DNA of 64,000 nucleotides from Bradyrhizobium algeriense (GTDB lineage Bacteria > Pseudomonadota > Alphaproteobacteria > Rhizobiales > Xanthobacteraceae): the NCBI RefSeq assembly GCF_036924595.1, contig NZ_JAZHRV010000001.1, positions 6,909,501 through 6,973,500 on the forward strand, in the 5' to 3' direction. This document shows positions 9,271-17,883 of the stretch, in pieces. The position numbers and the translations under genes are program-made. Every line of letters starts with the position of its first letter. Within the stretch, counting starts at the first letter, position 1. Under the pieces are notes generated by a model. It was given only the letters and a program-made list of their open reading frames with translations, did not search any database and had not been told where the DNA came from.

Positions 9271-10061
9271 GGCGTCTCCTCCCGCACCCGGCCGCGCGCG
9301 ACGTCGAGGAATACGTCTTCCAGCGTGGTGCGGTTGTAGCGCGCCATGATCTGGTCGGGGCTGTCGTCATCCTCGATGCGGCCGCGCTTCATGATGATGA
9401 CGCGGTCGCACAGCCGCTCCACTTCCAGCATGTTGTGCGACGCCAGCAGGATGGTGGCGTCATGGGTCTTGCGGTAGTTCGCCAGATGCTGCCGCACCCA
9501 GTCGGCGGTATCAGGATCGAGCGAGGCCGTCGGCTCGTCGAGCAGCAGCAGCTCGGGCTGGTTGATCAGCGCTTTCGCCAGCGCGACGCGGGTCTTCTGG
9601 CCGGCCGAGAGTTTTCCGTTGGCGCGATCGAGAAATTCCTTGAGATCGAGGTCGGACGCGAGCTGTTCGATGCGCTCGGCGAGATTCTGCACCGCATAAA
9701 GCCGGCCGAAGATGGTGAGGTTCTGCCGCACCGTGAGCCGCATCGGCATGTCGACATAGGGGCTCTCGAAATTCATCCGGCCGAGCACCTCGGCGCTTCC
9801 CTCCGGCATCGCATGACCGAGCACCTGGACGCGCCCCGAGGTCGGCAGCACCAGTCCCATGATCATGGCGATCGTCGTGGTCTTGCCGGCGCCATTGCCG
9901 CCGAGCAGGCCGGTGATGCTGCCGCGCGCGATCCGGAACGACACGTCATCCACTGCGCGGGTGGTCTTGTAGAGTTTTATGAGATGCGCGACGTCGATCG
10001 CGGCGGACCTTTCCGGCCCGGCCGCGGGAGGCTTTGCTGGCGCTGTCTCACTATTGTCCAT
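9267..10061 (-). CDS. ABC transporter ATP-binding protein
   Basis: A 264-residue ATPase of the ABC-2 exporter. Walker A is GGNGAGKTT (~54-62), the signature is KLSAGQKTRVALAKAL, Walker B is LLLLDEPTASLDPD, and the H-loop is ILLASHNMLEVERLCD. The signature reads LSAGQ where LSGGQ is canonical, a common conservative variant. It is the first gene of a two-gene operon with the permease at 8440 (four-base overlap). The N-terminal 20 residues are a Pro/Ala-rich extension. A palindromic repeat lies between it and the divergent actS gene. Confidence 0.93.
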   Translation of the reverse strand: MDNSETAPAKPPAAGPERSAAIDVAHLIKLYKTTRAVDDVSFRIARGSITGLLGGNGAGKTTTIAMIMGLVLPTSGRVQVLGHAMPEGSAEVLGRMNFESPYVDMPMRLTVRQNLTIFGRLYAVQNLAERIEQLASDLDLKEFLDRANGKLSAGQKTRVALAKALINQPELLLLDEPTASLDPDTADWVRQHLANYRKTHDATILLASHNMLEVERLCDRVIIMKRGRIEDDDSPDQIMARYNRTTLEDVFLDVARGRVREETP

Positions 10062-10120
10062 GACTGCCCGTTCATTGGGCCATCACGGGGGTGAGCGCAA
10101 GAACCTCGTCATGCAAGGTC

Positions 10121-10246
10121 GTCATGGCCGGGCTTGTCCCGGGCATCCACTTCCTTTCGATCTGTCGGCAAGTAAAGACGTGGATGGCCGGGCATAGGCG
10201 AGCGGCAGCGACGCCGTCCTTCCGGACGGCTATGCCCGGCCATGAC
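10121..10246. repeat. Palindromic intergenic repeat (GTCATGGCCGGG family)
   Basis: GTCATGGCCGGGC at 10121 is matched in inverted orientation by GCCCGGCCATGAC ending at 10246, with inner inverted pieces CATCCAC (~10143) and GTGGATGGCCGGGCAT (~10180). It fits a dispersed palindromic element of rhizobial genomes and lies in the divergent gap between the exporter operon and actS. Confidence 0.65.
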
Positions 10247-10308
10247 GGAGAAAGCGAACCTGACCGCGCGAATTTGTGATCATACGCCCGCACGGCTAAA
10301 CTCCAGAT

Positions 10309-11634
10309 ATGACCGACGTCGCCGCCTCCGATTTCCGCCTGCCGCACCGCTATGTCCGTCTCGATACGATCCTCCGGCTGCGCTGGCTGGCCGCGCTCGG
10401 CCAGCTCACCGCGATTTTCATCGTGGCGCATGGGCTGGAATTCGCCTTTCCCGTCATTGCCTGCGTCGCCATCGTCGGCATCTCGGCGCTGCTCAATCTC
10501 GCGCTGCAGATCGCCTTCAACCCGATGCAGCGGCTGGAACCGGCCTATGCAGCGGCGCTGCTCGCGCTCAACATCGTCGAACTCGCCGCGCTGCTGTTCC
10601 TGACCGGGGGATTGCAGAACCCGTTCTCGTTCCTGTTCCTTGGTCCGGTCCTGATCTCGGCGACGGTGCTGCCGATCCGGATGACGGTCGGCCTCGGCCT
10701 GCTCGCGGTCGCCTGCGCCTCGGCGCTGGTGTTCTTCCATCTGCCGCTGCCGTGGGACAGCGAAGACCCGCTGGTGCTGCCGCCGATCTATCTGTTCGGG
10801 GTCTGGCTCTCGATCGTGCTCGCGATCGGCGTCACCAGCCTCTATGCGTTCCAGGCGACCGAGGAGGCGCGAAAACTTTCCGACGCGCTGGCCGCGACCG
10901 AGCTGGTGCTGACGCGCGAGCAGCATTTGACCCAGCTCGATGGCCTTGCGGCTGCCGCCGCGCATGAGCTCGGCACGCCGCTGTCGACGATCTTCCTGAT
11001 TTCGCGGGAGCTGGAAAAGACGGTCGACGGCAACGACTCATTGGCGTCCGATCTGAAGACCCTGCGCGAGCAGGCGCAGCGCTGCCGCGACATCCTGGCC
11101 AAGATCACCCAGCTTTCCTCCTCCGGCGCGCCGTTCGACCTGATGCCGATCTCGATGCTGATCGAGGAAGCGGTGGCGCCGCATCGCGATTTTGGCGTCG
11201 CCATCAAGGTGCGGCTAGCTGTCGCAGCCACGCGGGAACCGGTCGTCGCGCGGAACCCGGCCATCCTCTACGGCGTCGGCAACATCCTGGAAAATGCCGT
11301 GGATTTCGCGCGGACGACGGTGGAGGTGAACGCCTGGTGGAACGCCGATTCGGTCGTAATCGTCATTTCGGACGACGGCCCCGGCATCGCGCCCGATATG
11401 CTGAAACGGATCGGAGAACCCTATTTATCAAGGCGCCGCAGCGCCGATGAGGCCCACCGCGAACGCACAGGCCTCGGCCTTGGCGTGTTCATCGCCCGCA
11501 CGCTGCTGGAACGGACCGGCGCCAAGGTTTCGTTCTCCAACCGGACCTTTCCCGATCACGGCGCCGTGGTGCAGATCGCCTGGCCCCGCGCCCGTTTCGA
11601 GGCCGAGGAAAGTGCTGTAGGCCCAGCGGATTAG
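10309..11634 (+). CDS. actS: ActS/RegB/PrrB-family redox-sensing histidine kinase
   Basis: A 441-residue inner-membrane sensor kinase that reports redox state and phosphorylates ActR. Six hydrophobic segments fill roughly residues 30-185. The quinone-associated heptad GGLQNPF sits in the membrane region. The H-box is AAAHELGTPLSTI with His219; Cys259 lies exactly 40 residues later in QRCRDIL, the same spacing as His225 and the redox-active Cys265 of Rhodobacter RegB. The ATP-binding boxes are GNILENAVDFA, DDGPGIAPDM and TGLGLGVFIARTL. The cognate regulator gene begins 104 bp after its stop. In rhizobia this pair (RegSR in Bradyrhizobium) controls nitrogen-fixation, respiratory and carbon-fixation genes; the exact regulon here is inferred. 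Confidence 0.93.
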   Translation: MTDVAASDFRLPHRYVRLDTILRLRWLAALGQLTAIFIVAHGLEFAFPVIACVAIVGISALLNLALQIAFNPMQRLEPAYAAALLALNIVELAALLFLTGGLQNPFSFLFLGPVLISATVLPIRMTVGLGLLAVACASALVFFHLPLPWDSEDPLVLPPIYLFGVWLSIVLAIGVTSLYAFQATEEARKLSDALAATELVLTREQHLTQLDGLAAAAAHELGTPLSTIFLISRELEKTVDGNDSLASDLKTLREQAQRCRDILAKITQLSSSGAPFDLMPISMLIEEAVAPHRDFGVAIKVRLAVAATREPVVARNPAILYGVGNILENAVDFARTTVEVNAWWNADSVVIVISDDGPGIAPDMLKRIGEPYLSRRRSADEAHRERTGLGLGVFIARTLLERTGAKVSFSNRTFPDHGAVVQIAWPRARFEAEESAVGPAD

Positions 11635-11738
11635 GCGAAAGCCAGCCGATCGACTTTGTGGGGCCTTGGCAGTGCAAAACTACCGCGCCATATGCTCTAT
11701 ATGATGATCTACATCCGCAACCCCGGGGGAACCCGACT

Positions 11739-12293
11739 TTGAACGCCATCGCCGAACTGAACGATCTCGCCGACCGCTCGCTGCTGATCGTCGAGGACGA
11801 CAAGCCGTTTCTCGAGCGCCTGTCGCGCGCGATGGAAACCCGCGGCTTCGCGGTGACATCCTGCGACACGGTGTCCGACGGACTGGCGCAGATCAACAAG
11901 GCCGCACCGGCCTTCGCGGTGGTGGACCTGCGGCTTGGCGACGGCAACGGGCTCGACGTGGTCTCGGCGCTGAAGCGCAAGCGCCCCGACGCGCGCACCA
12001 TCGTGCTGACCGGCTACGGCAACATCGCAACCGCCGTCACGGCGGTGAAGATGGGCGCGGTAGATTATCTCTCGAAGCCTGCGGATGCCGACGACGTCGT
12101 CGCGGCGCTGCTCGCCAGCGGCACCGAGAAATCCGAGTTGCCGTCGAATCCGATGTCGGCAGATCGCGTGCGCTGGGAACACATCCAGCGCATCTACGAG
12201 ATGTGCAACCGCAACGTCTCCGAAACCGCGCGGCGGCTCAACATGCACCGCCGCACCTTGCAACGGATTCTGGCGAAACGCGCGCCGCGCTGA
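11739..12293 (+). CDS. actR: ActR/RegA/RegR-family response regulator
   Basis: A 184-residue two-domain regulator. The receiver domain has the acidic pair Glu19-Asp20-Asp21, phosphoacceptor Asp63 (VVDLRLGDGNG) and the conserved SKPADADDV lysine. A short linker leads to a Fis-type helix-turn-helix at the C-terminus (NVSETARRLNMHRRTLQRIL). The start is a TTG at 11739 (reading MNAIAELNDLADRSLLIVED), with GGGGGA upstream; an ATG at 11658 would add 27 residues of poor character and was not chosen. Length and domain layout match RegA/PrrA/ActR. It forms a pair with actS. Confidence 0.92.
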   Translation: MNAIAELNDLADRSLLIVEDDKPFLERLSRAMETRGFAVTSCDTVSDGLAQINKAAPAFAVVDLRLGDGNGLDVVSALKRKRPDARTIVLTGYGNIATAVTAVKMGAVDYLSKPADADDVVAALLASGTEKSELPSNPMSADRVRWEHIQRIYEMCNRNVSETARRLNMHRRTLQRILAKRAPR

Positions 12294-12308
12294 GGTTTCC
12301 GATCGCGT

Positions 12309-12388
12309 AGCCCGGATGGAGCGAAGCGCAATCAGGGAATCTCGCAAGCGGATCGGCCGACGCGGATTTCGCTCCGCTCCACCGGGCT
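12309..12388. repeat. Palindromic intergenic repeat (AGCCCGGATGGAGCGAAGCG family)
   Basis: The arm AGCCCGGATGGAGCGAAGCG (12309-12328) is matched by the inverted arm CGCTCCGCTCCACCGGGCT (12370-12388), with a few mismatches. It lies between the convergent actR and mmcB genes and may terminate both. Elements of this type are dispersed in rhizobial chromosomes. Confidence 0.7.
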
Positions 12389-12405
12389 CCGATTCGAACC
12401 TTTCT

Positions 12406-12891
12406 CTAAAACTCCACATGCCCCTGCGGATCGACTAGCCGATTGATCCGCTGCGCCGCGGCCATCGCAAAGCGTACCGTCATCGATTTGCGCGTTGCCG
12501 CGGGCAGGCGATGCTCAGGCGCTTCGCAATGCAGATGGGCGCCATAGGCATCGGCGATGATCAGGCCGGTGTCTTCGGGGAAAATCTCGCAGGGCAAATC
12601 CTGCGTGAAGGCAAAGAACAGCCGGTCGCAATGCATCCGGTAATCCTGCCATTTCTGGTCGGCACGCAGATCTTCCACCGATGACTTGATCTCGACGATC
12701 CAGATTTCGCCGCGCTCGTTCAGCGCCACCAGATCGGCGCGCCGCCCCGAGGGCAGCGGCAATTCGCTGATGCAGGAGAACCCCAGCGACCGCAACAGCC
12801 GCGCGGTGCCGCGTGCGATCGCCAGCGCCGTCTCCGACTGGCGGCGGTCCAATGGAGGCACGAGGCTGATCTGGCGGGCAGGCGATTCCAT
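12406..12891 (-). CDS. mmcB: MmcB-family DNA repair protein (restriction-endonuclease-like fold)
   Basis: A 161-residue soluble protein matching the MmcB family, first tied to mitomycin C and DNA-damage tolerance in Caulobacter. The PD-(D/E)xK-like core is visible as GRRADLVALNERGEIWIVEIKSS (Asp then Glu-x-Lys), followed by DLRADQKWQDYRMHCDRLFFAF and FPEDTGLIIADAYGAHL. The start ATG at 12891 directly precedes the typical segment RRQSETALAIARGTARLLRS. It is divergent from the VWA gene. Whether it has nuclease activity is not settled for the family. Confidence 0.85.
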   Translation of the reverse strand: MESPARQISLVPPLDRRQSETALAIARGTARLLRSLGFSCISELPLPSGRRADLVALNERGEIWIVEIKSSVEDLRADQKWQDYRMHCDRLFFAFTQDLPCEIFPEDTGLIIADAYGAHLHCEAPEHRLPAATRKSMTVRFAMAAAQRINRLVDPQGHVEF

Positions 12892-13059
12892 GATCGTGAA
12901 CCCTATCCGATTTCACGACGACCACCCAGCAGCGATGCCAAGTCCGGCGCAAAGCCGGCCACAAATTTGTCCGTAACCCGCCCTTTTTTGGACCTCAGCG
13001 CACCGTGAAGCCAAGGGAACCTTGGCTTTGAGGGACAAAACACTGGAGGAGATCTGACG

Positions 13060-14178
13060 ATGCCCCGCATCGCTACATCAGCTTTTGCCCTCGCCCTCAC
13101 TGCCCTGTCGCTGTCCGCCGGCCCGTCGCCGGCCCTTGCAAAACCCGCCGTCGAAGTCGCCTTCGTGCTCGACACCACGGGCTCGATGGGCGGCCTGCTC
13201 GAAGGCGCCAAACGCAAGATCTGGTCGATCGCGACCGCGATCGTCGATTCCAACCCCGACGCCGACATCCGCATGGGCCTCGTCGCCTATCGCGACATCG
13301 GCGACGACTATGTGACCAAGAAGGTCGAACTCACCACCGACATCCAGGATCTCTACGCCCACCTTCTGGAACTCAAGGCTCGCGGCGGCGGCGACTGGCC
13401 GGAAAGCGTCAACGAGGCACTCGATGTCGCCGTCAACAAGCTGCAATGGACCTCGGGCGGCGATACCAGGCGGATCGTGTTCCTGGTCGGCGACGCCCCG
13501 CCGCACATGGATTACGCGCAGGATACCAAATATCCGCGCACGCTTTCAGTGGCGAAGCAGAAGGATATCATCGTCAACGCGGTGCTGGCCGGCGATGCCC
13601 GCGATACCGAGCGGGTGTGGCGTGACATCGCCCAGAACGGCAACGGCCGCTTCATCCCGATCCCGCAGGACGGCGGCCAGGTCGTCATCATCGAAACGCC
13701 TTACGACGAGGAGATCATCATCCTGCAGCGGGAGATCAACGGCACCGTGATCCCTTACGGACCGAAACACCTGCAGAAGCGCACCGAAGGCAAGACCAAG
13801 CAATTGTCCGAGGTCGCCGCCGCTGCGCCCGCGCAGGCCTCGGAGATGGCGAGCTATCTCAACAAGCGCTCGAAGGTGACGTCGGAGGCCGTCACCGGCG
13901 ATGGCGATCTGGTCGCCGACGTCACCGCCGGCCGCAGCAGGCTTTCCGCCATCAAGGAAGAAGACCTCCCCGACAATCTGCGCGCGTTGAAGCCCGAACA
14001 GCGCATCGACGAGGTCAACAAGCAGATGGGCCAGCGCAAGGCGCTCAACGACAAACTGTCGGCGCTGGTGGCCAAGCGCGACAAATACGTCGCCGACCAG
14101 CGCGCCAAGGCCGCGCCGAAAGCGTCATCGTTCGATCGCGTGGTCGAGGATACGCTGAAGGCGCAGATCAAGCGGTGA
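13060..14178 (+). CDS. Secreted VWA-domain protein
   Basis: A 372-residue protein with a signal peptide (about residues 1-28, cleaving near SPALA-KPA) and a von Willebrand factor A domain from about residue 29. The metal-ion adhesion site begins FVLDTTGSMGG (D-x-T-x-S variant) and continues with RMGLVAYRDIGDDY and GGGDWPESVNEALD. The C-terminal third (from about 250) is charged and helical, with KRSKVTSEAVTGDGDLVADV and lysine-rich segments. GGAGGAG precedes the ATG. It probably acts in the periplasm as a protein-binding module; partner and process are unknown. It is monocistronic between palindromic repeats. Confidence 0.87.
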   Translation: MPRIATSAFALALTALSLSAGPSPALAKPAVEVAFVLDTTGSMGGLLEGAKRKIWSIATAIVDSNPDADIRMGLVAYRDIGDDYVTKKVELTTDIQDLYAHLLELKARGGGDWPESVNEALDVAVNKLQWTSGGDTRRIVFLVGDAPPHMDYAQDTKYPRTLSVAKQKDIIVNAVLAGDARDTERVWRDIAQNGNGRFIPIPQDGGQVVIIETPYDEEIIILQREINGTVIPYGPKHLQKRTEGKTKQLSEVAAAAPAQASEMASYLNKRSKVTSEAVTGDGDLVADVTAGRSRLSAIKEEDLPDNLRALKPEQRIDEVNKQMGQRKALNDKLSALVAKRDKYVADQRAKAAPKASSFDRVVEDTLKAQIKR

Positions 14179-14207
14179 GTTGTTGACGTCGCGAGGCCCC
14201 TCAACGA

Positions 14208-14337
14208 GTCGTCCCCGCGAAAGCCGGGACCCATAGCCACCGGCGCATGTTGTTACGCCAGGCTGGAGCTACAGCCGTCGCACAACACACGCCTGTGTTT
14301 ATGGGTCCCGGCTCGCGCTTCGCTTGGCCGGGACGAC
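14208..14337. repeat. Palindromic intergenic repeat (GTCGTCCCCGCGAAAGCCGG family)
   Basis: GTCGTCCCCGCGAAAGCCGG (14208-14227, continuing GACCCATA) is matched in inverted orientation by TATGGGTCCCGGCTCGCG (~14299) through GGCCGGGACGAC (ends 14337). It sits between the convergent VWA and RMD1-family genes. Confidence 0.7.
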
Positions 14338-14342
14338 AGAGA

Positions 14343-15266
14343 TCAGGGGTGCCGGCCCATGGCGAGCTGATAGATCGTAATAATCACCTCGAACAGGATC
14401 AGAAGCACGATAATCACTTCGAGCCGCAACGAGCGCCGCGTGTCGATGATATCGGTCAGCACCTGCGCGCTCTCGGCGAACACGGCGAGCTTGCCGTTCA
14501 GCGATTCCGCGCGCTCCTTGAGCTCATACTCGTCCTCCAGCCGGGCATACAGTCGCTCCAGATGCGGCTTGTCCCAGAGCACGTCGGGCTTTTCTTCCAC
14601 TTCGACCGGCCCCGACACACGGTGCCGTACCAGAAGCGCACCGCCGATGTTTTTCAGGATCGAGCGACGGCTGCCGCGCATACGCCCGCTCTGCGCCAGT
14701 TCCCGCGCGACCGGTTCGGTCGTATCAAAGACGCTGGCGACCTCGCGTTCATGCCGGGCCAGGACGACGCTCTTCGCCAGTGCCTCGCAAATCAGGATCA
14801 GCCGGTCAGGCGACAGGCTTTGCAGGCAGATCGGGCCGCCGGGTGCAATCTGGTCCTCCTTTTCCGGGGCCAGCTCGATGATTGCGATTTCCTCGTCGCG
14901 CCGCGCAAACTTCCCCGTCATGCGGTGGTCCAGGCCGCGGAGGAATTCCTCCTCTTCCAGCGCATTCAGCCCGATCAGGACCACCACGCCATAGCGAAAG
15001 AGAACCGCGACGCCGTTTTCATTGACGCGAAACGCCAGCGGTGTCGTCGCCAGCACGTCGCCGCGCTCGAGGCCCGACGTATTGAGGCGATCGCTGACAA
15101 AAAACGCTCGCGCCGTCGTTCGGATCCCACCGAGCGGCGATTTGGAGGCTTGGTTCATGACCTGCGCATCCCGGCCGAAATCGCGGTCCGCGCCGATGCG
15201 ATTTCCGTCTTTCGCCACTAGATATTCCTTCCGTGCAAACCTATCACGGACTGGAACGGATCCCAT
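14343..15266 (-). CDS. RMD1/DUF155-family membrane protein
   Basis: A 307-residue protein of the DUF155 family, whose eukaryotic members (yeast Rmd1 and mitochondrial relatives) are membrane-anchored. The core runs TTARAFFVSDRLNTSGLERG, NGVAVLFRYGVVVLIGLNALEEEEFL and the region ending LARHEREVASVFDTTEP. A coiled, charged segment (LERLYARLEDEYELKERAESLN) precedes the single C-terminal membrane anchor LRLEVIIVLLILFEVIITIY, the expected family layout. The start at 15266 leaves only 40 bp to the divergent hydrolase gene; an in-frame ATG at 15158 (MNQASKSP) would leave room for both promoters and is a real alternative. Function in bacteria is not established. Confidence 0.85.
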   Translation of the reverse strand: MGSVPVRDRFARKEYLVAKDGNRIGADRDFGRDAQVMNQASKSPLGGIRTTARAFFVSDRLNTSGLERGDVLATTPLAFRVNENGVAVLFRYGVVVLIGLNALEEEEFLRGLDHRMTGKFARRDEEIAIIELAPEKEDQIAPGGPICLQSLSPDRLILICEALAKSVVLARHEREVASVFDTTEPVARELAQSGRMRGSRRSILKNIGGALLVRHRVSGPVEVEEKPDVLWDKPHLERLYARLEDEYELKERAESLNGKLAVFAESAQVLTDIIDTRRSLRLEVIIVLLILFEVIITIYQLAMGRHP

Positions 15267-15306
15267 ATCGGTTCCCGTCCGTGTTGACCCCTTTTCAAGG
15301 TAGAAT

Positions 15307-15987
15307 ATGGTGCCTGCCATGGATGATAAAACCGAGACCCAGGCGAAGGCCGGCGCGATGATTGTGCCGGTGACGCTGTTCGAGCAGAACTGCACCATCA
15401 TCTGGCACGAGCCTTCCAAGAAGGCCGTGGTGATCGACCCCGGCGGCGACGTTCCCAAGATCCTGGAGGCGATCAAGCAGACCGGCGTCACGGTCGAGAA
15501 GATCTGGCTCACCCACGGCCATATCGACCATGTCGGCGGCGCGGCCGATTTGCGCGACGCGCTGCAGGTAAAGATCGCGGGCCCGCATATCGCCGACAAG
15601 TATCTGCTCGACAATGTCGTCTCGAGTGGCGCGCGTTTCGGCATGACCGGCGTGCGCGATTTCGGCCCTGACCGCTGGCTCGACGAGGGCGATCAGGTCT
15701 CGATCGGTGATCTCACCTTCGACATCCTGCACTGCCCCGGCCATTCACCTGGAAGCGTGGTGTTCTTCAACAAGGAATTGCGCTTCGCCCATGTCGGCGA
15801 CGTGCTGTTCAACGGCTCGGTCGGACGCACGGATCTGCCCGGCGGCAGCCACGCCACGCTGATCAACTCGATCAAGGAAAAGCTGCTGCCGCTCGGCGAC
15901 GATGTCGGCTTCATCTGCGGCCATGGCGCCGGCTCCAGCATCGGCCAGGAACGCCTGACCAACCCGTTCATCACCGGCGAGATGTAA
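15307..15987 (+). CDS. Metallo-beta-lactamase-fold hydrolase (glyoxalase II-like)
   Basis: A 226-residue soluble metal-dependent hydrolase. The binuclear metal ligands are all visible: THGHIDH (HxHxDH), the His of HCPGHSPGS, Asp of HVGDVLF, and the C-terminal His of CGHGAGSS. The short length, without a full hydroxyacylglutathione-binding C-terminus, matches the YcbL-like glyoxalase II group, so a thioester hydrolase role is plausible but not proven. AAGG lies six bases before the ATG at 15307; an internal ATG at 15319 lacks a ribosome-binding site. Divergent from the RMD1-family gene. Confidence 0.9.
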   Translation: MVPAMDDKTETQAKAGAMIVPVTLFEQNCTIIWHEPSKKAVVIDPGGDVPKILEAIKQTGVTVEKIWLTHGHIDHVGGAADLRDALQVKIAGPHIADKYLLDNVVSSGARFGMTGVRDFGPDRWLDEGDQVSIGDLTFDILHCPGHSPGSVVFFNKELRFAHVGDVLFNGSVGRTDLPGGSHATLINSIKEKLLPLGDDVGFICGHGAGSSIGQERLTNPFITGEM

Positions 15988-16019
15988 TCGCGACTGGAGC
16001 GGGTAAGTGGCGGATCGAA

Positions 16020-16398
16020 TCAGTCGTGAATGATAGCCGTCACTTCGATTTCTATGCGAGCCGGAGCGGGCGTTAGAGCGGCGACCTGTACAAGGGTGCT
16101 TGCCGGACGCGACTGACCGAATGTCTCTTCATGCGCGCGGGCGACTTGGGGGATATCCGCCATTTCGAGAACATAGACAACGGTTCGTACGACATGACGT
16201 AGCTCCGCTCCAGCCTCACCGAGCGCCATCGCGACCGTGGCGATTGCGGCTATCATCTGCTCATAGGCATCGCCATCGAGGTGGTGAGCGCGGGCCGTCG
16301 TTCCGGACGCGAAGACATGGTCTCCGACGCGAACGGCGCGCGCATAGCGCGTATACGTCCTCGTAAGGATAGCCCGAAGAGAAATTTGTTCTGATCAA
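16020..16398 (-). pseudogene. RidA/YjgF-family protein gene, frameshifted
   Basis: Two reading frames together encode a complete RidA-like enamine/imine deaminase of about 125 residues. The N-terminal part starts at a TTG (16398) with GGAGG upstream and reads IRTNFSSGYPYEDVYA; the rest, in another frame, reads YARAVRVGDHVFASGTTARA, then EQMIAAIATVAMALGEAGAE and ends IEIEVTAIIHD. Removing one base from the GCGC at 16347-16350 gives DVYAYARAVRVG, exactly the family sequence. The arginine that binds substrate carboxylate in RidA would lie in the ARIEIEVTA strand. Either a recent inactivation or a one-base sequence error; no other damage is seen. Confidence 0.8.
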
Positions 16399-16545
16399 CG
16401 GCCAATCCCTCCGCGGGGTGCTGCAGTAGAGCACGCGCCTCAATGGATGTCAGCCATCAGTTCCTGCCGTCTCTTGGCGGGTCACCTGCCGCGACGTCGC
16501 GGTTACGCCGATCGAACCGATCACCGAAACCGCGCGCCTAACGCG

Positions 16546-17748
16546 CTATTTCATCAGCCCCGCGGCCGTCAGCGCGCGGGTGATGACGCCACCGACATCG
16601 ATGCCGCGGCGCTTCGGTTCGCGCGGTGCTGGCTTGGGTTGGTGAACCGGCTTGTGGGTCCTCGACCAGAGCGTGGCGGCGAGATCGGACGACTGCAGGG
16701 ATGCCGTAGCAGCCGACGGCGTAACTGTCGCCTTGACCACCGGCTTTGCAGTCTCGATGACGCGCTCGGTGAGGCCGAAGAAGTTTGCGATGTGATAGGA
16801 CGACGAGATCCCCGCTTCGATCAGGAACGCGCCTTCTGCGCCATAGCGCTCGTCATTGCCGGCCAGGCCAAGCGGCGTGCCGTGGGCCATGTCGGTGATG
16901 GTGTAGGACTCGACGACGGTCTCGCCATCGGCGTTCCACCAGACCTCGCGCGGATGGCCGTCGACATCGCCGGCCGACATCGGCGCTGACGGCAGACCGT
17001 GCACGTCCAGCCATTGCTTGACGATTTCGTTGGCGTTGCCTGGGTTCACCGTGCGGTCGGCGCTGCCATGCCACACCGACACTTTCGGCCATGGACCCCT
17101 GTGCTTCGAGGCCTTGCGGACGAGATCGCCCAACTTGCCGGCGGGGCGCGATGTCGACTGCATCATGCCGCCGAGCGCTTCCCGGACATTGCTGGCGATG
17201 CCGTAGGGCAGACCGGCGATGATGGCGCCGCCCGCGAACACTTCCGGATAGACCGCCAGCATCACCGACGTCATCGCACCGCCGGCGGAAAGGCCAGTCA
17301 CATAAATGCGGCGGGGATCGATTTTGTGATCGGCGACCATCCGCGCGATCATCTGCCGGATCGACGCGGCTTCGCCGCGGCCGCGCGCGATGTCGCCCGG
17401 ATTGAACCAGTTGAAACAAGTGTTGGCGTTGTTCGCGCCCTGCTGTTCGGGCATCAGCAACGCAAAGCCATAGCGCTTGGCGAGCGTCGACCAGCCGGTG
17501 CCGAAGTCATAGCCCGCTGCGGTCTGGCCGCAGCCGTGCAGGACGACGACGAGCGCGGACGCGCGCGGCAACTGCTCCGGCGCATAGGCGAACATTTTTA
17601 GCGCGCCGGGATTGGTGCCGAATCCGTTGATCTCAACGAGCGGGCTCTGCCCCGCCGGCGAAGTGGTTCGGCCATAGATTCCCAAGCCATTGAACCCGTT
17701 CAACTTCGGGAAATGGCGCAAGAATTCGACGTTCTTCGCGAGCGACAA
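16546..17748 (-). CDS. PHB-depolymerase-family esterase (extracellular-type catalytic domain)
   Basis: A 400-residue alpha/beta hydrolase of the Esterase_PHB family. The oxyanion block is LVVVLHGCGQTAAGYD, followed by FALLMPEQQGANNANTCFNW and the catalytic Ser in the lipase box YVTGLSAGGAMT; Asp is likely in GSADRTVNPGNA and His in ITDMAHGTPLG. The N-terminus (MSLAKNVEFLRHFPKLNGF) has no signal peptide, which is odd for an enzyme whose relatives are secreted, so it may act on intracellular esters. The Pro/Lys-rich tail (KPVHQPKPAPREPKRRGIDV) ends in a short helix. Distinct from the cysteine-type depolymerase at 6963. Confidence 0.9.
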   Translation of the reverse strand: MSLAKNVEFLRHFPKLNGFNGLGIYGRTTSPAGQSPLVEINGFGTNPGALKMFAYAPEQLPRASALVVVLHGCGQTAAGYDFGTGWSTLAKRYGFALLMPEQQGANNANTCFNWFNPGDIARGRGEAASIRQMIARMVADHKIDPRRIYVTGLSAGGAMTSVMLAVYPEVFAGGAIIAGLPYGIASNVREALGGMMQSTSRPAGKLGDLVRKASKHRGPWPKVSVWHGSADRTVNPGNANEIVKQWLDVHGLPSAPMSAGDVDGHPREVWWNADGETVVESYTITDMAHGTPLGLAGNDERYGAEGAFLIEAGISSSYHIANFFGLTERVIETAKPVVKATVTPSAATASLQSSDLAATLWSRTHKPVHQPKPAPREPKRRGIDVGGVITRALTAAGLMK

Positions 17749-17883
17749 GATGGCTCCTGGGGCGATTGTGTGGGACGTTTGTTCTTAATCACATTACCTG
17801 ACAGATAGTTGCTGCACTGCGAAATAAAAAGGCCGTGCACTGTCATTCCCCACAATCAAATTTTGGCAGATGACGTTAATTTG

